DNA of 64,000 nt from Edolisoma coerulescens (GCA_013397115.1 VWZW01007725.1:496245-560244); one strand, 5' to 3'; numbered from the stretch's first letter, positions 38,846 through 54,600 are shown. Notes: generated by a model not told the origin, from the sequence alone. Made by a program: numbers and translations.

Positions 38846-41644
38846 CTGGGGAGACAAAGGGGAAAAGAACAAAACAGCACATTTTTCTTCAGGCAGAAAA
38901 GAAGTTTTATTGAAAAACACTCCAGAAGAAATTATGATATAAACTGGATAGAGTGTTTTATCTAAAAGGAAATCACAAGGCATATTAAAACCATATTCTT
39001 GTTCTGATCAAAATAAAATGGCAAGTGGAATCTCAACACAGCTTGCTGCTGATAGTTCTGTGTTATGGAGTTTGCCTAATGAAAACAAGTTCATGCATTT
39101 CAGAAAGAAAGTATTTCTTGTCTACATCTTTTTGCTAGGTGTGAAAATACAGGATTATGTGTATTTGCATATTCATGGTCAAATGGTGTCATGACTTACC
39201 TCATTGACATGCTTTACAAATTCAAATTAATATTCAAAACCCTGGTTGCCTTGGGCAAACATTGCCGTTCTCATTTTTACAGTCAGTGAAAGTGAGACAA
39301 TAGTTACAGAGAATTTTCTGAAATGGCTTTGAAATTATACACATCAGTGTTTGGTGCCCATATCTTGGCTGTTCCCCAGTGTTGCTCAACAGTGACTATT
39401 CAAACCAAACCTTACTGGTGGTGTTTCCTAAATTCATGCATAAAGATGAATATCTCAATGAGTTTGAGCTTTGAGAATTTTATTTTACAGGTTTCGCTAA
39501 ATACAACTCAGCTAGCCAAGACTGAACCACATAGCAATAACTACAGGCTTTCCGAAATTGCAATTTAAAAACTGCTCCAAAGATAACAAAGGGTCTCCAA
39601 ACTTTAAACAACAAAATCCCAAATTCAGCCTTATGTTTTCTCTAGATAAAGGTCACATACATTGACCGAATCAGGAGGCCTTTACTGAAAATGTCCTGCT
39701 AAAAAGTATCTTTTAGGTATTTTTTTAAAGCAGAAATGCATCAAAGCCATCTGCACTGTCACACGACGAGTGCACTGATATATATCTATCAGATGGTTCT
39801 GAGGGTAACAACAGTGGGTTTTATCTAGCTTCTTCGTCTCAGCGAGGCTCAGTACTTTTGACCCAGCACTGGTTGTCAGACAACACAAGAAGAAGAGCAA
39901 GGTTTGCTCCTCAAAGACTCCTCAAGCCATTTGAAGTTTGCTTGGTCCAAAGGGGCACTGAGTTCACTCAGAAAGAAACTGAAATCAGTGGATGTCAACT
40001 GGATTTTGAGTCTTAAATATTTCCAAAAAAGCACTTTATTAAAACAGACTTCCCTGTCCACCAGTTATGCTTTCTAACCAGTCCAAATAATCAAGTCAAA
40101 GCTGGTAGGTGGACAATCCCTTTTGCAGGTGGGGAAAAGACTCTAGAAAGCTTGAGATTTGGACCATCCTATCACCTGCTATTTTACTTGCCTTTTTTTT
40201 TTTTTATGCAGGAATCCCAGAGTAAAGGAAGATCTCCAGATCAAAATGTGAAAATATTTTGCTCTAAGACTTGGAGGTACTTTTTTAGCAGCTTTGACGT
40301 TGAGGGGTGGATAGAGGGAAAAAGGGGGCAGTTCCTGTGTGTGTTTGTTTATAGGCTAAATTTTATACAAAAGTAATCAAATGAAAGCGGGTTTCTGATT
40401 CTGATAGTGGTAATGCTGCCTGGGAAAAAACTAGGCACAGTATTTTCAACACTAACAGTCCTGGAGTATTCTTTCGGATGAAATCTTCCCTAAAAATTAC
40501 TCTCTGTTTATTATCAACAGAAATTTTTAGATGAGCTGGTAACAAGAAAGAAAATCCAAGGAAAACTAATTTAATTTAAAAAAAATATCCCTGAAACCAA
40601 TTTTGTTTCACAGAGCTTGAAACAGCTTCATTTTATTTTTTCTGTGCAATTTCTTGCTAATACAAAATGCTCATTTTTATTGAAATTACTTTATAAATAT
40701 TTAATGAAAAAATGGATTTCACAGATGAAGCACGACTTAAAATTTTTTTTTTCTGTAATGGTTGCAAAAATTATTTAAGATCCTGAAAGTAATACTAAGT
40801 AAAAAGATTTGTCAAAATGCCATAGCAAAATTGTTATAAATGTGCAAAAAGTGAAGTTTTAGTAATGCTGGGAACTTTTAAAACAATATCTTTGAAAAGG
40901 TTACTATTTTACAAAGAAAAAGAAAAAAAAGAACCCTTATTATGAAATTATCCAACCAGATTTACTTTTCAGGTTCCGTCTTTAAACGCAATTGGAGCAT
41001 AAATACACAAATAGACCCAAGGTTATCAGAGTCCTCCAGGAAAAGGTACTTTGAAAAATTTCTATTAGGGTGCTGACTCGTACAAAGAGGGAAAAGCTCT
41101 GAGTGCTTATTTGTGGTTAGAACTTTGAGTGGAGATGAGCAAAGTTGAATTACATATAAAATGTCCACTCAACGGGGATCCAACTGCTTTTTCCTTCAAG
41201 CTAGAGGTTTTCTAACTTTAGTTTTCAGAAATCCAGATGGTACTTTAATCTTCCTATTAGCTTGATGGAAAAGGCAAACAATTACAGTATTATCTCAGTG
41301 CCATTTGTTCAATTGCAGCTAAGGGAGGAAGGGGATTCCTGCAAGTACATCCATTATGACTTCTTTTTTTTTCCCTGAGTTTCACATCTGGCCATAGAAA
41401 TTAATTGTTACTGTCTGAAAAATATGTTGTACACAGTAATGATTCTGCATTTCAAATGTACATGAAAAGCATTGCTGAAGCATACAAATACTGTGGTCCA
41501 GACATTTTTATAAAAACCCACTCAAACAGATCAAATAAGCAGGGAAGGATCTTTGCCAATAATCCATAATCAGGTAAAGACCAGAGGTGATAACCAAAGT
41601 ATTATTTCCCTGTGAAATACTTTAAAGGGTTTTTTGGTCTCTCT

Positions 41645-41664
41645 TTTTTTTTTTTTTTTTTTTT
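41645..41664. repeat. Poly-T tract
   Basis: Twenty consecutive T bases. Simple repeat; no retroposed body is recognisable beside it. Confidence 0.85.
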
Positions 41665-43855
41665 AAGAAGGGCCTACGTGCTTTTCAACTCAAATCTTCC
41701 ATAATGTAAATCATCCTTTATATTTAGGCAAACTTTGTGTTCTTTGGGTCTGTACTCTTAGAGGTTGCTTAAGCAGATGATTAACAGTATACTCACACTC
41801 TCTTAAAACTCTCATTAATTTAAGGAGGCTTTCCGTACTCTTAATTTGGTAAATCAGTGTTCAGACAACTGGTGAAAGAATTCAGTCTCCTATGTACTGC
41901 TTGCAAGCTCAAATACAAGGACTAAAAACCTCTGCTAATGCTGCATGGTAATGGAATACCACTGACTGGAATGATGGAGAACATCTTTCACCCCTGCACG
42001 ACCCTATCTTCCTCTCTAAAATACCTGCTGAGTGCAGGGACAGTAAATACTGGGCTATCCTTAGTAGAGCTAACTGGTAGACTCAGTTAAGATGACATCA
42101 AAGGATCACTTCTGGGTATCCACATCTTCATTCCTTCAGCTTTTCTTGTAAATAGTGTAAAATGAAACATTTCTTTCCAGGCTGAAATTGAACCTTTCAC
42201 TGAAGAAATGTCCATTTAAAAAAAAAAAAAGATATCTCGGGTGGATGCCAATGGAAATTTTCCCTGGTTTCATTTCAGTTTTTTCACCAAGATTAGATTT
42301 TGCCAATACTCTTGCTACAAAGGGTATTCAAGAAAGATTGCATTGGCACTGGAGCTACAACAGCACAGGCTTCTCTGGCTGATTTTCCTAATGCTTCCCA
42401 GAAGATGACAGCTAGATTAATCTTGCTACCTCTGCATGAGCAAGAACTCACTTGCACGATTTCTGATTTTATTGAGACTTTTTCCAAGTCTCAATATTAG
42501 AGCCAACAAAATCCCAGTACAATTGTCATGAAATAATTCTTCCCACAGTCATCGTCCTACCTAGCTTTAACTACAAGAACTAAGTAAGAGAAAAGACTGG
42601 CTCAGTAAGCATGTGTTTGTGTGTGGGTGTCTGCAGATACTGAGGTTATTTTCCCTATACACCTTCTGAGAAATGCTTAAAGTGGTTTGTCCCCATTAGG
42701 TTTTCACAATGAGAGAGCTATTACATACAGCACCTTTGGGTATGGGTAATGGAGAAATGTGGAACTTAACCTTGCAATTTATGAACAAGCCCAAAACGTG
42801 CTCTGAAGGTTAGTTTCTAAAAGACTGGCAGTGAGTCTCCTGATTAAATCCTGTCAGAAGGCAGCTGACAGCCAGACCGTGGAAATGTACTTCTTGAAAA
42901 TAATCCATTTAAGTTTCCCTCAGCTAGCCAGACACTGCAGATTATAGCATGCACAAAGCCAGTAAAAAAATTGAAAATTCCCAGTCTTGCCAGCCTGAGT
43001 TTCTCCAGCTGTGTGTATGTTCAAAGTTCAATTATGAAATGTTAGCATGGCTTGTGCTGGTACTACCTTGCCACTTAGTTGGACAGGTAGAGTGTTAGAC
43101 AGCCCTCCTGGCAACCTAAGAGCTTTCTTAACTTAAAACACTTGGATAACTTGTGACCAAATGATACTGGCTTGGGTGGGAGAGAAAACCAAATCCTTGG
43201 CCCACTCTCCAGCTGCTCTATGCCAGCAGAAGTGCCAGACAGCCAGAAAGGCAGCAGCCTAAAGCAGTCAAGTTCCTTGAATAAGAGGCTCCCTGCCCCA
43301 ATCTGGCTCTGATCCAGGTGAGATCCTAGTTCATACGTCGCATCAAAAGGGAGGTTTTTCTCTGTGTTTTCACTTCAGTATGTGCCCTCTGACACTCAGT
43401 AAGGGGTGGAAGGGATACCTTTCAAGGAAGAGAACTCTCTTTGTCTATTAATGCCTGTAGTCCCTAGCTATGTGTTAGGGTAACAGTACTGAACAAGAGT
43501 GGCTAAAATTCTGAACAGAAAACTGTCTTGGATGGCTTTTCCTTGCATTTTTGTGAAACAAGATATCTTGTGGCTAGGCAAGAAGGAGATTGCTCATTAT
43601 TGGATTTGAATGGAATAAATTACAGACTAGTCAGTCATAAAATTCTTACCAATTAACTCTAAACTAACATAACACCACAATAATTTTTAGAGGTAGAGTT
43701 TATATGACACTATGTCTCAAAGAAATGAGGTCTTAAGACAACATCAGTGACCTGCTCTACTTTCTGTAGCCCTCTGAACTGCAGGTGGTATGAGGTGGCA
43801 AAAGGCTACAAACAAATCCTTCTTTGGTTCATCCTCTAGGATCAGTGAAAACTTA

Positions 43856-43930
43856 AAAAAAACGACCCTAAAACAAAAAAACCAAAAAAAAAAAACCAAA
43901 AAAGAGCACAACAAAAAACTCCACCAAACA
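43856..43930. repeat. A-rich low-complexity tract
   Basis: A stretch of A runs broken by single or paired C bases (aaaaaccaaaaaa words). The Lys-rich reading across it is compositional. Confidence 0.75.
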
Positions 43931-45876
43931 CGGAAAAACCAGTCAGAGAAGGTGCAAAAATATCTCAGAAAAAAATTTACTCAATTGTCAAAGTGATCTT
44001 TCTACTACAGTCTGTCTCTCATTGGGGTTATTACTACTTGATAATGAAGCTAAAATATCCTACTGTACCTCCCTAAATTATGCATACTCCCCTTAGAATA
44101 CTCCAAAGAACGTCTTTTTGTAGGAAGACCTTTATCCACTACCTACCCATTCTCCCCACTAGGGTATCAGAAAAACTATGTAAAATCTTCAGCATAAAAG
44201 CTAAACACTTCAAGGCATCCTGTTTCTCTAGTCATGATGTTCCAAAGACAAATTCTACATTATGAACATCACAGTACACATATTTGGTCTTTTCTCATGT
44301 ATATGAAATACTCCACTCTTTTTTCCATCCAAGTTGGTCATCACAGTTTTATCTTTTCAGTGGTTGTGCTTCTCCAGAAAGTGAAAATAAACTTTTTAAG
44401 TCTCATTTCCAATTTCCTCTGAAGCTGGCCTCCAGTGAGAAGAGAGGGAAGCAGCTGAAATGAACCAATGTTTCTTGCAAGTCTCTCACTGGTTGAAGTA
44501 AAGCCTTCTTCAGAGCACTGTAGATAAAATATCTTAACTTTTTCTTCTCAGAGAGATTACCTCAATGATTCAAACTAAAGTACTCAAAATCCCCTGGACT
44601 AATGGAGGAAAAAGAGTTCATACATTATGCTGTTAGAATATGTGCAGCTTCTGTGAAGCTGAAGTAGAAGCAATTTTCAAAGTTTTCTTCTTGACTAAAG
44701 AGACACATTTTTTTTGAAAACCACATCTTCTATTCTGCTGAACCAGAATGGACTGACACCAGTCCAGTCTACCAGCACAGCTGAGTTTGCTCCTTAAACA
44801 CTGGGTGAAATACTGGCTCCATTGCAGGCAATGAGACTTTTCATATGAACTTCAGCAAATGCCAGGATTTCATTAACACCTTTGTGCCTCCTGTACATAG
44901 ATGGTGGTAATTGATATGTTAAAAGTTGATAGGGTTTTACTGGACTCAGATCCTTTGTCTATTGAAGGACACTTGAGACTCATTGATAGCTTCCTCTGGT
45001 TAATGGCAGGAGATTCTGCACTCTCTTTGACATGCTGCAGTAATTATAGCAGCCAAGACAGACTCAAAACACAAAGAAAATAATCTGCCTGTGGATATAA
45101 ACACATGGGAAATTTGAGTTTTAAATTATTTGACTGGAGAGAAGAGTGAAGGGAAGGAGAATTCTTATTCTTTTCTACAAAAAGGGGCAGCTCCTCTGAT
45201 TCAAGATCAAAGTGAATGAGTCGTTTTTATTGACAGCTGTGATATGACACCAGCCTGAGTGTACTTCAGTTCTTGAAAAGTGAAAACAGAGACCGTTTAC
45301 AGAACCACGTTCACTGAACCAGTCTCTCTACACCAGTACTAGAGACTTAAGTACATCAGCAGTGGCTCAGCAATGACGGGAATCCTCACAGTTGGATGTT
45401 GCCCCTTCTTGACAGCTCACAGCATGTAAGAATCATCAGGATCATTTCAAAACCAATTAGTTAAAAGCATAGCTTGGTGATTACCCTTATTTGTACTACA
45501 AGGGTGCCTAGGAGCCTCAAACACAGATCTTTCAGTGCTGACTAATGAAGCCCATAGATATTTCTCTGAAACAGAGAAATATGCCGTAATAAGTTACATC
45601 ATGTGAGGGAGAACTTATAACTGGATTTTCAATGACTCTCAAGGTTTTTCATGGTGAAAACATAAATAAGCTTCTACTTAACAGTCACAGTTAGGTTTAT
45701 GCAACAACATCCTCAGTATATATACAAGCAATCATGCAGTTACTAACCAGGTTCAGCATGGGCACGAAAGCATGCACACTTCCATTTCTGCAGATGAGAC
45801 CTAACATATAGATCTGTGTAACTGTCTTACACTTCTTTTATATTAAGGCCAAATAACTCCATGTTAATGACAATTT

Positions 45877-45897
45877 TGTGTGTGTGTGTGTGTGTGT
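45877..45897. repeat. TG dinucleotide microsatellite
   Basis: About ten uninterrupted TG units. Likely length-polymorphic. Confidence 0.9.
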
Positions 45898-48580
45898 ATT
45901 TCCCATTCAAAACACCCCTAGCAACTTAATATGCAACACAGAAATTGGGCAGGTTTTTTATTATCCTGCTTGTGGTCATGAAGTCTTAGTTGTCTAACAA
46001 TTGAGAGAGCAAGCTGGAGCATTTTCAAAGTATGTATAAAATGGTGACTTTCCATCTCAATCAACCAGATTCAAGTTTTTGAGACTGTCTTTGGCCTCGT
46101 AGTCCACAACATAATGTGCAACTTTTTTTCAATTACAATAAACCAATAGCAAAACATAGTAACAGCAAAAACTTCTGCAAATACTCCCCTGAGGCTCCTG
46201 TTGTGAGATTATCAATATGCCTCCGGTAGTTTTCTCCATGAATATCCCTTCTTTTAGTTTGCAATCTGTTCTGTCCTTATGCAAAAGAATCTGTCTTTCT
46301 AAACTTTTGTGAGAGACGATAAACTAGCGTACTGACCCAGCAGTGCCTCTTCTCATTAGATGTATCTGAGATTTCTGCTCATTGAAGTAACTAACAATTC
46401 CCTACATAGCAAAAAGAGGGCATTACTCATTGGCAGGCCTCTCTGGTGTACCTTCTGGAGAAGCTGCAAGCATAGCAGTGAAATTTAGCATAATTCATGG
46501 CTGCATATCTAAAAGCTCTCAGACAGAACAAGACTCTATCCAGTTCCCACTATCTACTTTCCGTTGCCAAAAAAAGCTAGTTAGCTTTATCTTGCACTCT
46601 GAAAGGCAGCAGATAAAAATCAGCCATTGCCTTGTATGTCAAGCAGGAAAGGAAGATGATGATATTTGGCAGAAAGAGTACAAAATGCTCTTCCCCACCA
46701 GAGCAGCAACAATCTGTCCCCAAACACCACTTGTAATAATGAGTGTTTATAGAAAGTAGCTGATTACACTGTTCGTTCTGTTGTCAATCAGTGGGGGAGT
46801 TAATTACACATCTCTTGGATATCATTCTAAAAGAATGACCTGGAAAACAGGATTGGGTTTAATGGCCCTGAACTGGCCACTCTGTTCAGTGGATGGTAAC
46901 ACAGTGGAGGTGGCTCCTCCTAATTATGGGTAATTTCTAAAACGAAGACCAGCAGACATTTCAAACAGAAAGTTTTTAGTATCAAGTGGACAAGAAATCA
47001 ATTAAGAAACATGAAGCAATTCTAAATGTTTATTAAAATAATATTCTAAACCATGTTTCTTATGGAAAATCAAGAGATACAGGTAGAGACAGAGCATAGG
47101 CCATTATAACTAAAATGGCTAAAGTAACATAAGGGGCCAATGTTAAAGGTTAAACCCAAGCTTAATTTAAGGGTAAAGGTCTGAGAATAAAAGTAACAGT
47201 TCCTTATCTCATAGTCACATATTTGATTTTTTAAATCCTTGTGAAATTTCTACTGAATACTTTGCCCTTCTCTTAGCAGTCATCTCTGAGTGTAAAGGGC
47301 CTCATTCCTGGGGTGGGTGTTTTGTTGGTTTTATTTGTTCATTTTTTGTTTGTTTTTCTCATGTTCTGAGCTTCAGTTAGTGCTTTCACATAGATGCACT
47401 GCTGCTTCAAGGTGAGCCCTCCATATATCTTCCCTCAATTAGTGCACAGAGCACATAATTAGAAACAAAACCACCAGCCTTTTTCAGCACTGTTTTTAAG
47501 TTAGTTTTCTCCCCAGAGTTTTATTTTATTTCCTATTCTGCGTTTAGTGTTGAATTTGTCTCCCGTACGGGCACTGTAAGCATCGCCATGAAGAACCTAA
47601 ATCCCTGCAATGCCACAAGCACCCAAGGCAACGTATTACTGAAGAATTCCAGTATAGAGTTAAATTAAGATCATGACATGGTGTCTGGATCTTCCAAAAA
47701 AGATTACGTATCAGCTAAACAGAGGATATTTTCTTTTTTCTTGGGAGCGCATGAACCTGCTAAAACTGTGAAATGGCAACACTTGACAAAAGCCATCTTT
47801 TTTATGTAACTGCTCAGATCTTTGTGGGATTTTTGTACACATACAATAACCTGGTTTCTGATTTTTGTTCTCGTACTGAGTAGAAAATAACACTTTAACA
47901 GAATACATTAGAATACCTGTTTAAGTCTATGCAGACTTCCTTTCCTGTTTGTATTCCCCTCGTATCCATTCAAGTGTTTAATAAGTGTTCTCCATAATTA
48001 TGAGTTCTTAGTAGCTGTTCTATATTTTCCGGGTTTATCTCTTTCCGTAACAACGGATGTGACGCTTTGTGCAAACAAGCACTTTGTATAGTGGGGTGGG
48101 AACCTGAGGATGAGCTCCCTAGGAAAGCTGCCACAGGAGCAGGGAGCTCTTACATTTGCCAATCAGGTTTTTTTCCAACATCTCAGGAAGAAACAGGCTG
48201 AAAACCCCAAGTGCTCAGCATCCTGGTTACCGTAGATGATTGGCAAACCTGAAGGTGTGGCCATATATGAATACAACAGTCTCTTCTGTAAGAATATTTT
48301 ATAAAGACAGAGGCATGGAAGCAAAGGAGAAAAACAGTGGCAGAAAATTCGCTGTGGAAAAAAAAACCACAGAGGTTTCCACATGGGTGAAATGATCCAG
48401 AAATCAAACGAAAGCTTAAGCCTAATGGGGTAATTGAGTGCTTTGCTGTAGCATCTTGGGAGGCTAGATTCTTCCCCTATGAAGAAGATGAAACACTGTG
48501 AAATACACATATACATTATATTGTAACATATTATAATTCTATATTAATGAAAGAATATAGAATTAATTTATCAAATATGG

Positions 48581-48620
48581 TGTATATATAGTATACACAT
48601 ATTATATAATATATATGTAT
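48581..48620. repeat. AT-rich palindromic sequence
   Basis: The words gtgtatatatagtatacac and attatataatatat are each close to self-complementary, so the stretch can form small hairpins. It lies in a longer AT-rich region (about 48500-48660). Confidence 0.6.
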
Positions 48621-51600
48621 TCCAGATCAACAATTAAAATAGTATATTAATCTTGCTTTATATGAGTCCTTCCCTGCTTTCTATCAAGGAAACATGATGT
48701 TGTGTAAACACTGACTCATAAGGAAACTCAGCTACATACACTGGAACTAAAAGAAGGAATCTGACAGCTTTCTGTGAGCGTAACAATATCACTAAGATAC
48801 AAATAGTCTGCTACCACAGAATGCTCCAGAAAGTAGCTGCCTTAAATCACTACTGTGATTTTCTTTTGCCAAATATACGAAGCAAAGCATGTGCAAACAG
48901 TAATTAATTTGATTAGTTTTGTCTCCCTTCCTCTTCTGAACCATCTAAAAACAGATGATGATTTTTGAGAAATTATATATTTATTTTGAAGAGTTTCTGT
49001 GCTTCTCCTGTTTCTCACTCAAGAACAATATGTTGTGACTTAAGTGAAGGTTCGAAGTTCGGTACTAAACAACCTCAACAAAATTCTGACATATTCACAA
49101 CACAGCAAAATTAAGAGCCCAAAATGCCCAGAATCAGTGATTAGAAGCCCAACATTAAGATTTTCAGAAAGGATTTCATTCAAATTCTGTTTCTTGGCAC
49201 GTTTTCCAGTGACAATAAGAGGTGATGTAGTTTAATATCAAGTTTATATTTGGGATTTCTCTTTTTCCGTTGAATTATCAGATTTCTAACAGATATTTGG
49301 CAGTTCTGAAAACAATCCTGTATCCAATAACCTTTCTTTCCTTCCAAATAAACAAACCAAGAAACTGACACATGGCTATCATCAGTGGCATCTGAATGAG
49401 GTAGCAGAGATATACCTTCATCCTAGCCCAAAGAGACAAGGTTTTGGCAAAAGATATTAGTGAAGACAGACACTGACTTTATTTGGGTGAATCCTTAGCT
49501 AACAGGGTTACAAGGTGGGCTTTTCAGTACAGGGACAACCCTCTACATATAGGATGGGATCGAAGCTTGCTGCAAAAATTTTCTGCTGCAACTCCAAGTG
49601 CTGCTGCTGCATCTGTGATGTACCAGAATACTTTTTCAAAGGACAAGAGAGCTGACCCTGTTTCCTGGCCTGATTCCAGCACAAGCAATTAAATTTCTGC
49701 CATCTCAACAACCCCTGCAGTTCAGGCTGGCACAGAGTTACTTGCTGCTTCCTGCCCTGAAGTGTTGCAGAGCTTTTATGCCGGCTCATGAGGAGGTGCC
49801 AGAGTCACCTCCGGAACTGGCTGCCCAACAGCAGAGTGTGAAGCCTTGCTCACGTGAAAGACTTCGCAATTACTGTGTTGAAAGCAACTAAGATCTTCAC
49901 TGCTTATCGTTCCACCATCATCTCTCAGCAGTTGAAGAAAATCTATGTCTAGCTCCTTTTTGTTATTGAAGACGACTAAGTTGTGAAGAGCAACTTAAAA
50001 TTCTTATACTTCCATGGCATAACAGCATAGAAGGATAAAATGAAAACATCTGTATGTATTCACCCATATTAAGTTTCCTCCTCTGCGCTTCAAATCAGTT
50101 CAGAGGGTATACAGGAGCAATGAGAACAAATGAAAGAAAATGTCTGATTCCATGAGAAATTCCTGTAAAGATAAACCCCATACATTTCAATATGCTTGCT
50201 CTCAAGTTATAACTACCCACTAACACACCCCAGAATGAAGAACACAAGAAAAATAGTAGGATTACCATATGGGACTATTTTATAGCATATAAACCGAGCA
50301 AACAGTTCCGGAAAAAAGCAGCATTGCCTGTTTCCACTGGGTTTAGCAGAGGGCTCTTGTGTTTTGAGAATGCCAAGAAATGCAGTATTTCAGAAAAACA
50401 AGAACTTCCATAAAGAGTGGAGCTGGTAGTCTAAACCCCGACTTTCAATAGCTGATCTCTGTGTTTGTACTCCAAATAAGTGGTAGGTAGCAACAGTGCT
50501 CAGTTATCTAAGTATCTTCTCTGAATATGCAATCAGGTACTTAGATTGCATAAATTACAAAATTATACCAAAAATAACTGAAGGTGAATAAAAAGGTCTG
50601 GTTAAAATGGAGCTGGCAATTCATCCCCTAATGTTAACATTATGTCAGATTAATGTGCAATTTCCTTTGCGTTCAGGAAAATCATGTAGGTGCGGACATT
50701 CTTTCATTACTCTGCTAGGTGAATTACGAAGCTGTCATTAAAATAATTACCAATGGAAGAAGAAAGAGAATCAAACATTTAATTCAATGTAATTATAAAC
50801 CCTATTTCCTACTAATGTGGGTAATTTATCTCACTACTGTTAAAGGAAGTAGAGTAAAACATGCGCCTGTATCAATATGCTATTAAACAACCACCACATG
50901 TCAGTGAAAAAGAGACCCTACACAGAGCAGAATACTCAGGCAGAAAGAAGTGGTCATTCCATGTGGTCTGCAGATAGTCTCTGAAGACTACCCACAAAGA
51001 AAAGTAATTGAAAAAAAGATTCAAGTCATAAATACCTTAGTTCATCCTATGAAACAATTGTAACTGCAACTAACGGGATTTTTTAATATCTTCCCTATTT
51101 CATCATGTTTCTTTTCCCATTTTCCCAAGCAGTGTGGTATGTTTGCACATTGTCTCTATATAGGTTGCCACTTCTTATTCTCATTTATTTAGGTAAAGCA
51201 CAAATGCACTCTATTTTTAACAACTGTGAAAAGGAGGCGGAAGAAAAACCTCTGAAAAATATGTCAAAATCCACATATTAAAAGTAATAATAATAAAGAA
51301 TTCATAGCAGAATACTTGGTAGTTGGGCATCCTTCAGCACTAGGAAACAGGTTTCCCTATAAAACAGGAGACGAGAAAACCAAATTGATCAGAAAGATAC
51401 AAAAAACCTACATTAATCAGTTAATAATTCTGATTTTACAATGCTAATAAAAAGAAAAATATCTCTCAGGTTCAAACAGAGTTTACAGAGTATGAGCTTT
51501 ATTGGTGGTGTGTGCACAGGGACTGACATTTGCAATGAAGTGTCTTAGCAGGCTCCAGAGCACTTGGTATCATAAAGAGTTACAGAGAATACTGTACTGA

Positions 51601-54600
51601 GCTTTATTGGATGCCTCTGACAAGTCACCAGTGCAAAGATTTTGGTTTCAGTGACTACATTTTCAGGGAAAATAGTGAGAAGTTAAAGGTCTTCTTACAG
51701 TAGCTGAAATAAAGCATCTCTTCTTAAAATGCAGTGCCTTCTACAAATAGCTGATTATTGTTATCCTTCCTGTTTCTGTGTTCAGTGCTTTTTTATTGTG
51801 AGCCACATTATCTGAAACCACTTGTATAAGGCTGTGGACTGCAGGTGGCACCATTATGTCATTATGAAATGAAACAACATTATTCCTGAGACAGGTAGGC
51901 AGAACAGAGTAGTTTAACCTAATCAGTGATGTACTCTATGAATATAAAGTATCTAATACTAGTCATATATATATAGGAAAAACAATTCTCTCTAAGGTAA
52001 AGATTAGGATGTATCATCTGATGCAAACTGTCAACATTAGCTGAAGTAAATGGAGCTGTATAATTTACACCAGCTGAGAATGTCCCATTGACCTTCACTG
52101 GCCTTTGGATAGGGCCCTTAGAAGGAACACCTGAGGAAAAAATCCCAAACTGCAAGCACAGTAGTGTGAGAACTCTATCTTTAAAGCAGCTGGTCAGGAG
52201 TAAAGCAGATGCCACATTGCAGTTAATTCTGCTATGCGCTGGATGAAATGAAGAGCAGATAAAATGATGAAAAAATCAATCTGTGATATTTTCGGGAATG
52301 TTACTGAAATGAAAATGTGGCTTATGTGCTCCTGACGAAATTGTGAAAATTCTATATTCATGTTTTACAAAAGGAGTGAGCAGTGTACCAGAAACCCATC
52401 TGGTACACAAATCCCATCCTCTTAAGAGCTGACTCTAGCAAATGTACAGATAACAAGAAATTTCTGGTGGATCTGGCAGGAAGCTGGAGACTGGCTTCAC
52501 AGAGCTACTTGGAAAGAGAAGGAACTCATAACACCACTTACTTTATTTTGTGCTATAACATATGTGAAAAATACATTACACCCGTGGCTACATCAAAATC
52601 ACCAAACATAGCAGTCTAACCGTGGAAGCTCTGCAGTCAGCACAGACTTTTCTCTGCCTTTCACATGCATACACAGAAATATTTCCAGTTTGTGATGACT
52701 CTGCTGTGTACAAAGACACTGATTCCCAGGAGACTTCTGCTGAGCACTCAAAAGAGGTACGTCTAGCTGGCAAGGAGATCAGCATGCAAGGTGTACAGCC
52801 CACAAAAGCATTCATTTCCACTAGGTGTGCACCAGCATGTCAGCAATTCGCCTCACTGTCTTTCTGCAGTACCATGGGGAAGAGTTTTTAAGTCAGTAAT
52901 AGCTGTCAATCTCCCTGTAAGCTAGCCCCACACCTACCAGTTTGATCAATTATTCCAAAGCCACATAAACTATCCCTGGCAGACCACCTTGGATGCAGAG
53001 AAAATATTTTTGCTTAGCAGTCAGTCAGTTAACAATCAAGATACTAAGGTGAGGCTGAGTAGTTGGTGGGGATTCACAAGTGGAAAGATGAAATCAAGGG
53101 TAGAATCTCTCAAGAAATACAAAGAGAAATAGGTAAATAATCTTTAATATGAATAGGCCTGAGAGTACTCAAGGTTCAGAGAAATCTGTATTCCAGGAAA
53201 TCTAACATCATATAGGATAGAATTTTCTTCAATATTTGTCATACACTTTGCTTTCTGACTGCTCACAGAGTAGTGTTAGGCTTAATTCCAATAGCGTATA
53301 AAGAACTGGCATGGTCCTAAATGGAGATTCAAATTACTGAAAACAGATCTCAGACTTGAAAGTGGATTTGCTCATTTTTGAAGTCATAATTTCATTTTAG
53401 TATTACACCGTGCAAGTGCAAGCTTGCACTCGTGACATTTGAAGAAAGATGTCAACTTGCTACACATCGTTAAATTCTCATCATCATACTGCTGCATTCA
53501 GTTGGGAAATATATGTACAAAACGCTTCATATTCTGAAAATGACCTGTATGTACCTAAGCATAACATCCAGTGTCTAGAACTCCTAGAATAATTTTGGGC
53601 CAGGAATTAACTTGTGTGGATTTGTTTCACTCATCTGTTAAAACAAAGTAACAATCAGGCTGGCTAAGTACTTTTTCCAGATATGTTAATGAAGAGGGCT
53701 CCAAGCAGGACCTGTTGCTTCTCTTAAAGGGATTAATTTTTATTAAGACTTGTTGGCTCCTCATGGTATAATTCTAATTCATGTCCTTAGACAACAGCCT
53801 GGATATCCTGCATATCTCTAAGATCCTGCCTGCTACACCTGTCCTAGTGAATAAGAAACCCTTTTCTAATGAGAGCATGGAAAAAATGTTTTCCTCTCCC
53901 TAGGGGCTTTTCAGGATTTCAGAAGACTCCCTCCTTCTGTATCAGGACAAACCCAAGACTGTTCATATTTCTTTTAGGGATGGAGGGAAGAAATAGAAGA
54001 TAGTGTTTCTGGCCTATGGCCTTTTTCATTTTGACTTCTTGCTCCAACACTTTCCCTGCTTTTTAGGCATGAGCTTTATCCACTGGTATGGGAACTATTC
54101 CAGGCTTCTGCTCTGTGCTTCTCTCTTGTTCTTTGTTGAAGCTGCTTTGCTTTGCATAAATCTTTAAATATTTATTAAGGCAAGGTTTTGAACCTGAGTT
54201 TCCCACATCAAAGAAAACCATTTAAATATCACATGATGGCATCAGCCTTTCTTTTGTTCACTCCCCCCATTTTAATTATACAATGGGGGTCTGCTTCAAC
54301 AGAAAAGACTGGGAAAGTCAGCTTGCAATTAGTCAGTAAGTGAATAACTTGTATTCGAATGGCTTCTCCACATCTCAGCCAGCTGTTCTGGGCCGTGGAC
54401 TCCTGCAGTGCTAATTGCTTCCTCTCTTTCTTTCTCTCTGTTATTCCAAACAGAATTTCCCATCCTGCTTAAAATATTTCTCAAGGAAAATTTTGTCAAA
54501 ATAGGTGCTTTTCCAAAAATTTTCAGATGCAATTAAATCAATCTCTTCTGGCATAATTCCCTTCATCTATGGAAAACATCTATTGATGCTTAGCAGTCAT

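Noticed and set aside
38613..38942. 109-codon plus-strand reading over the copine exon
   Set aside because: It is the antisense shadow of the 38747-38845 exon and its splice sites.
42160..42260. Acceptor-like tttctttccag followed by an open plus-strand reading, and a minus-strand N-F-S-L-E resemblance to N-L-S-P-A-W-K
   Set aside because: Translating the minus strand gives early stops and no copine match; the plus reading passes through an A run and has no family motif.
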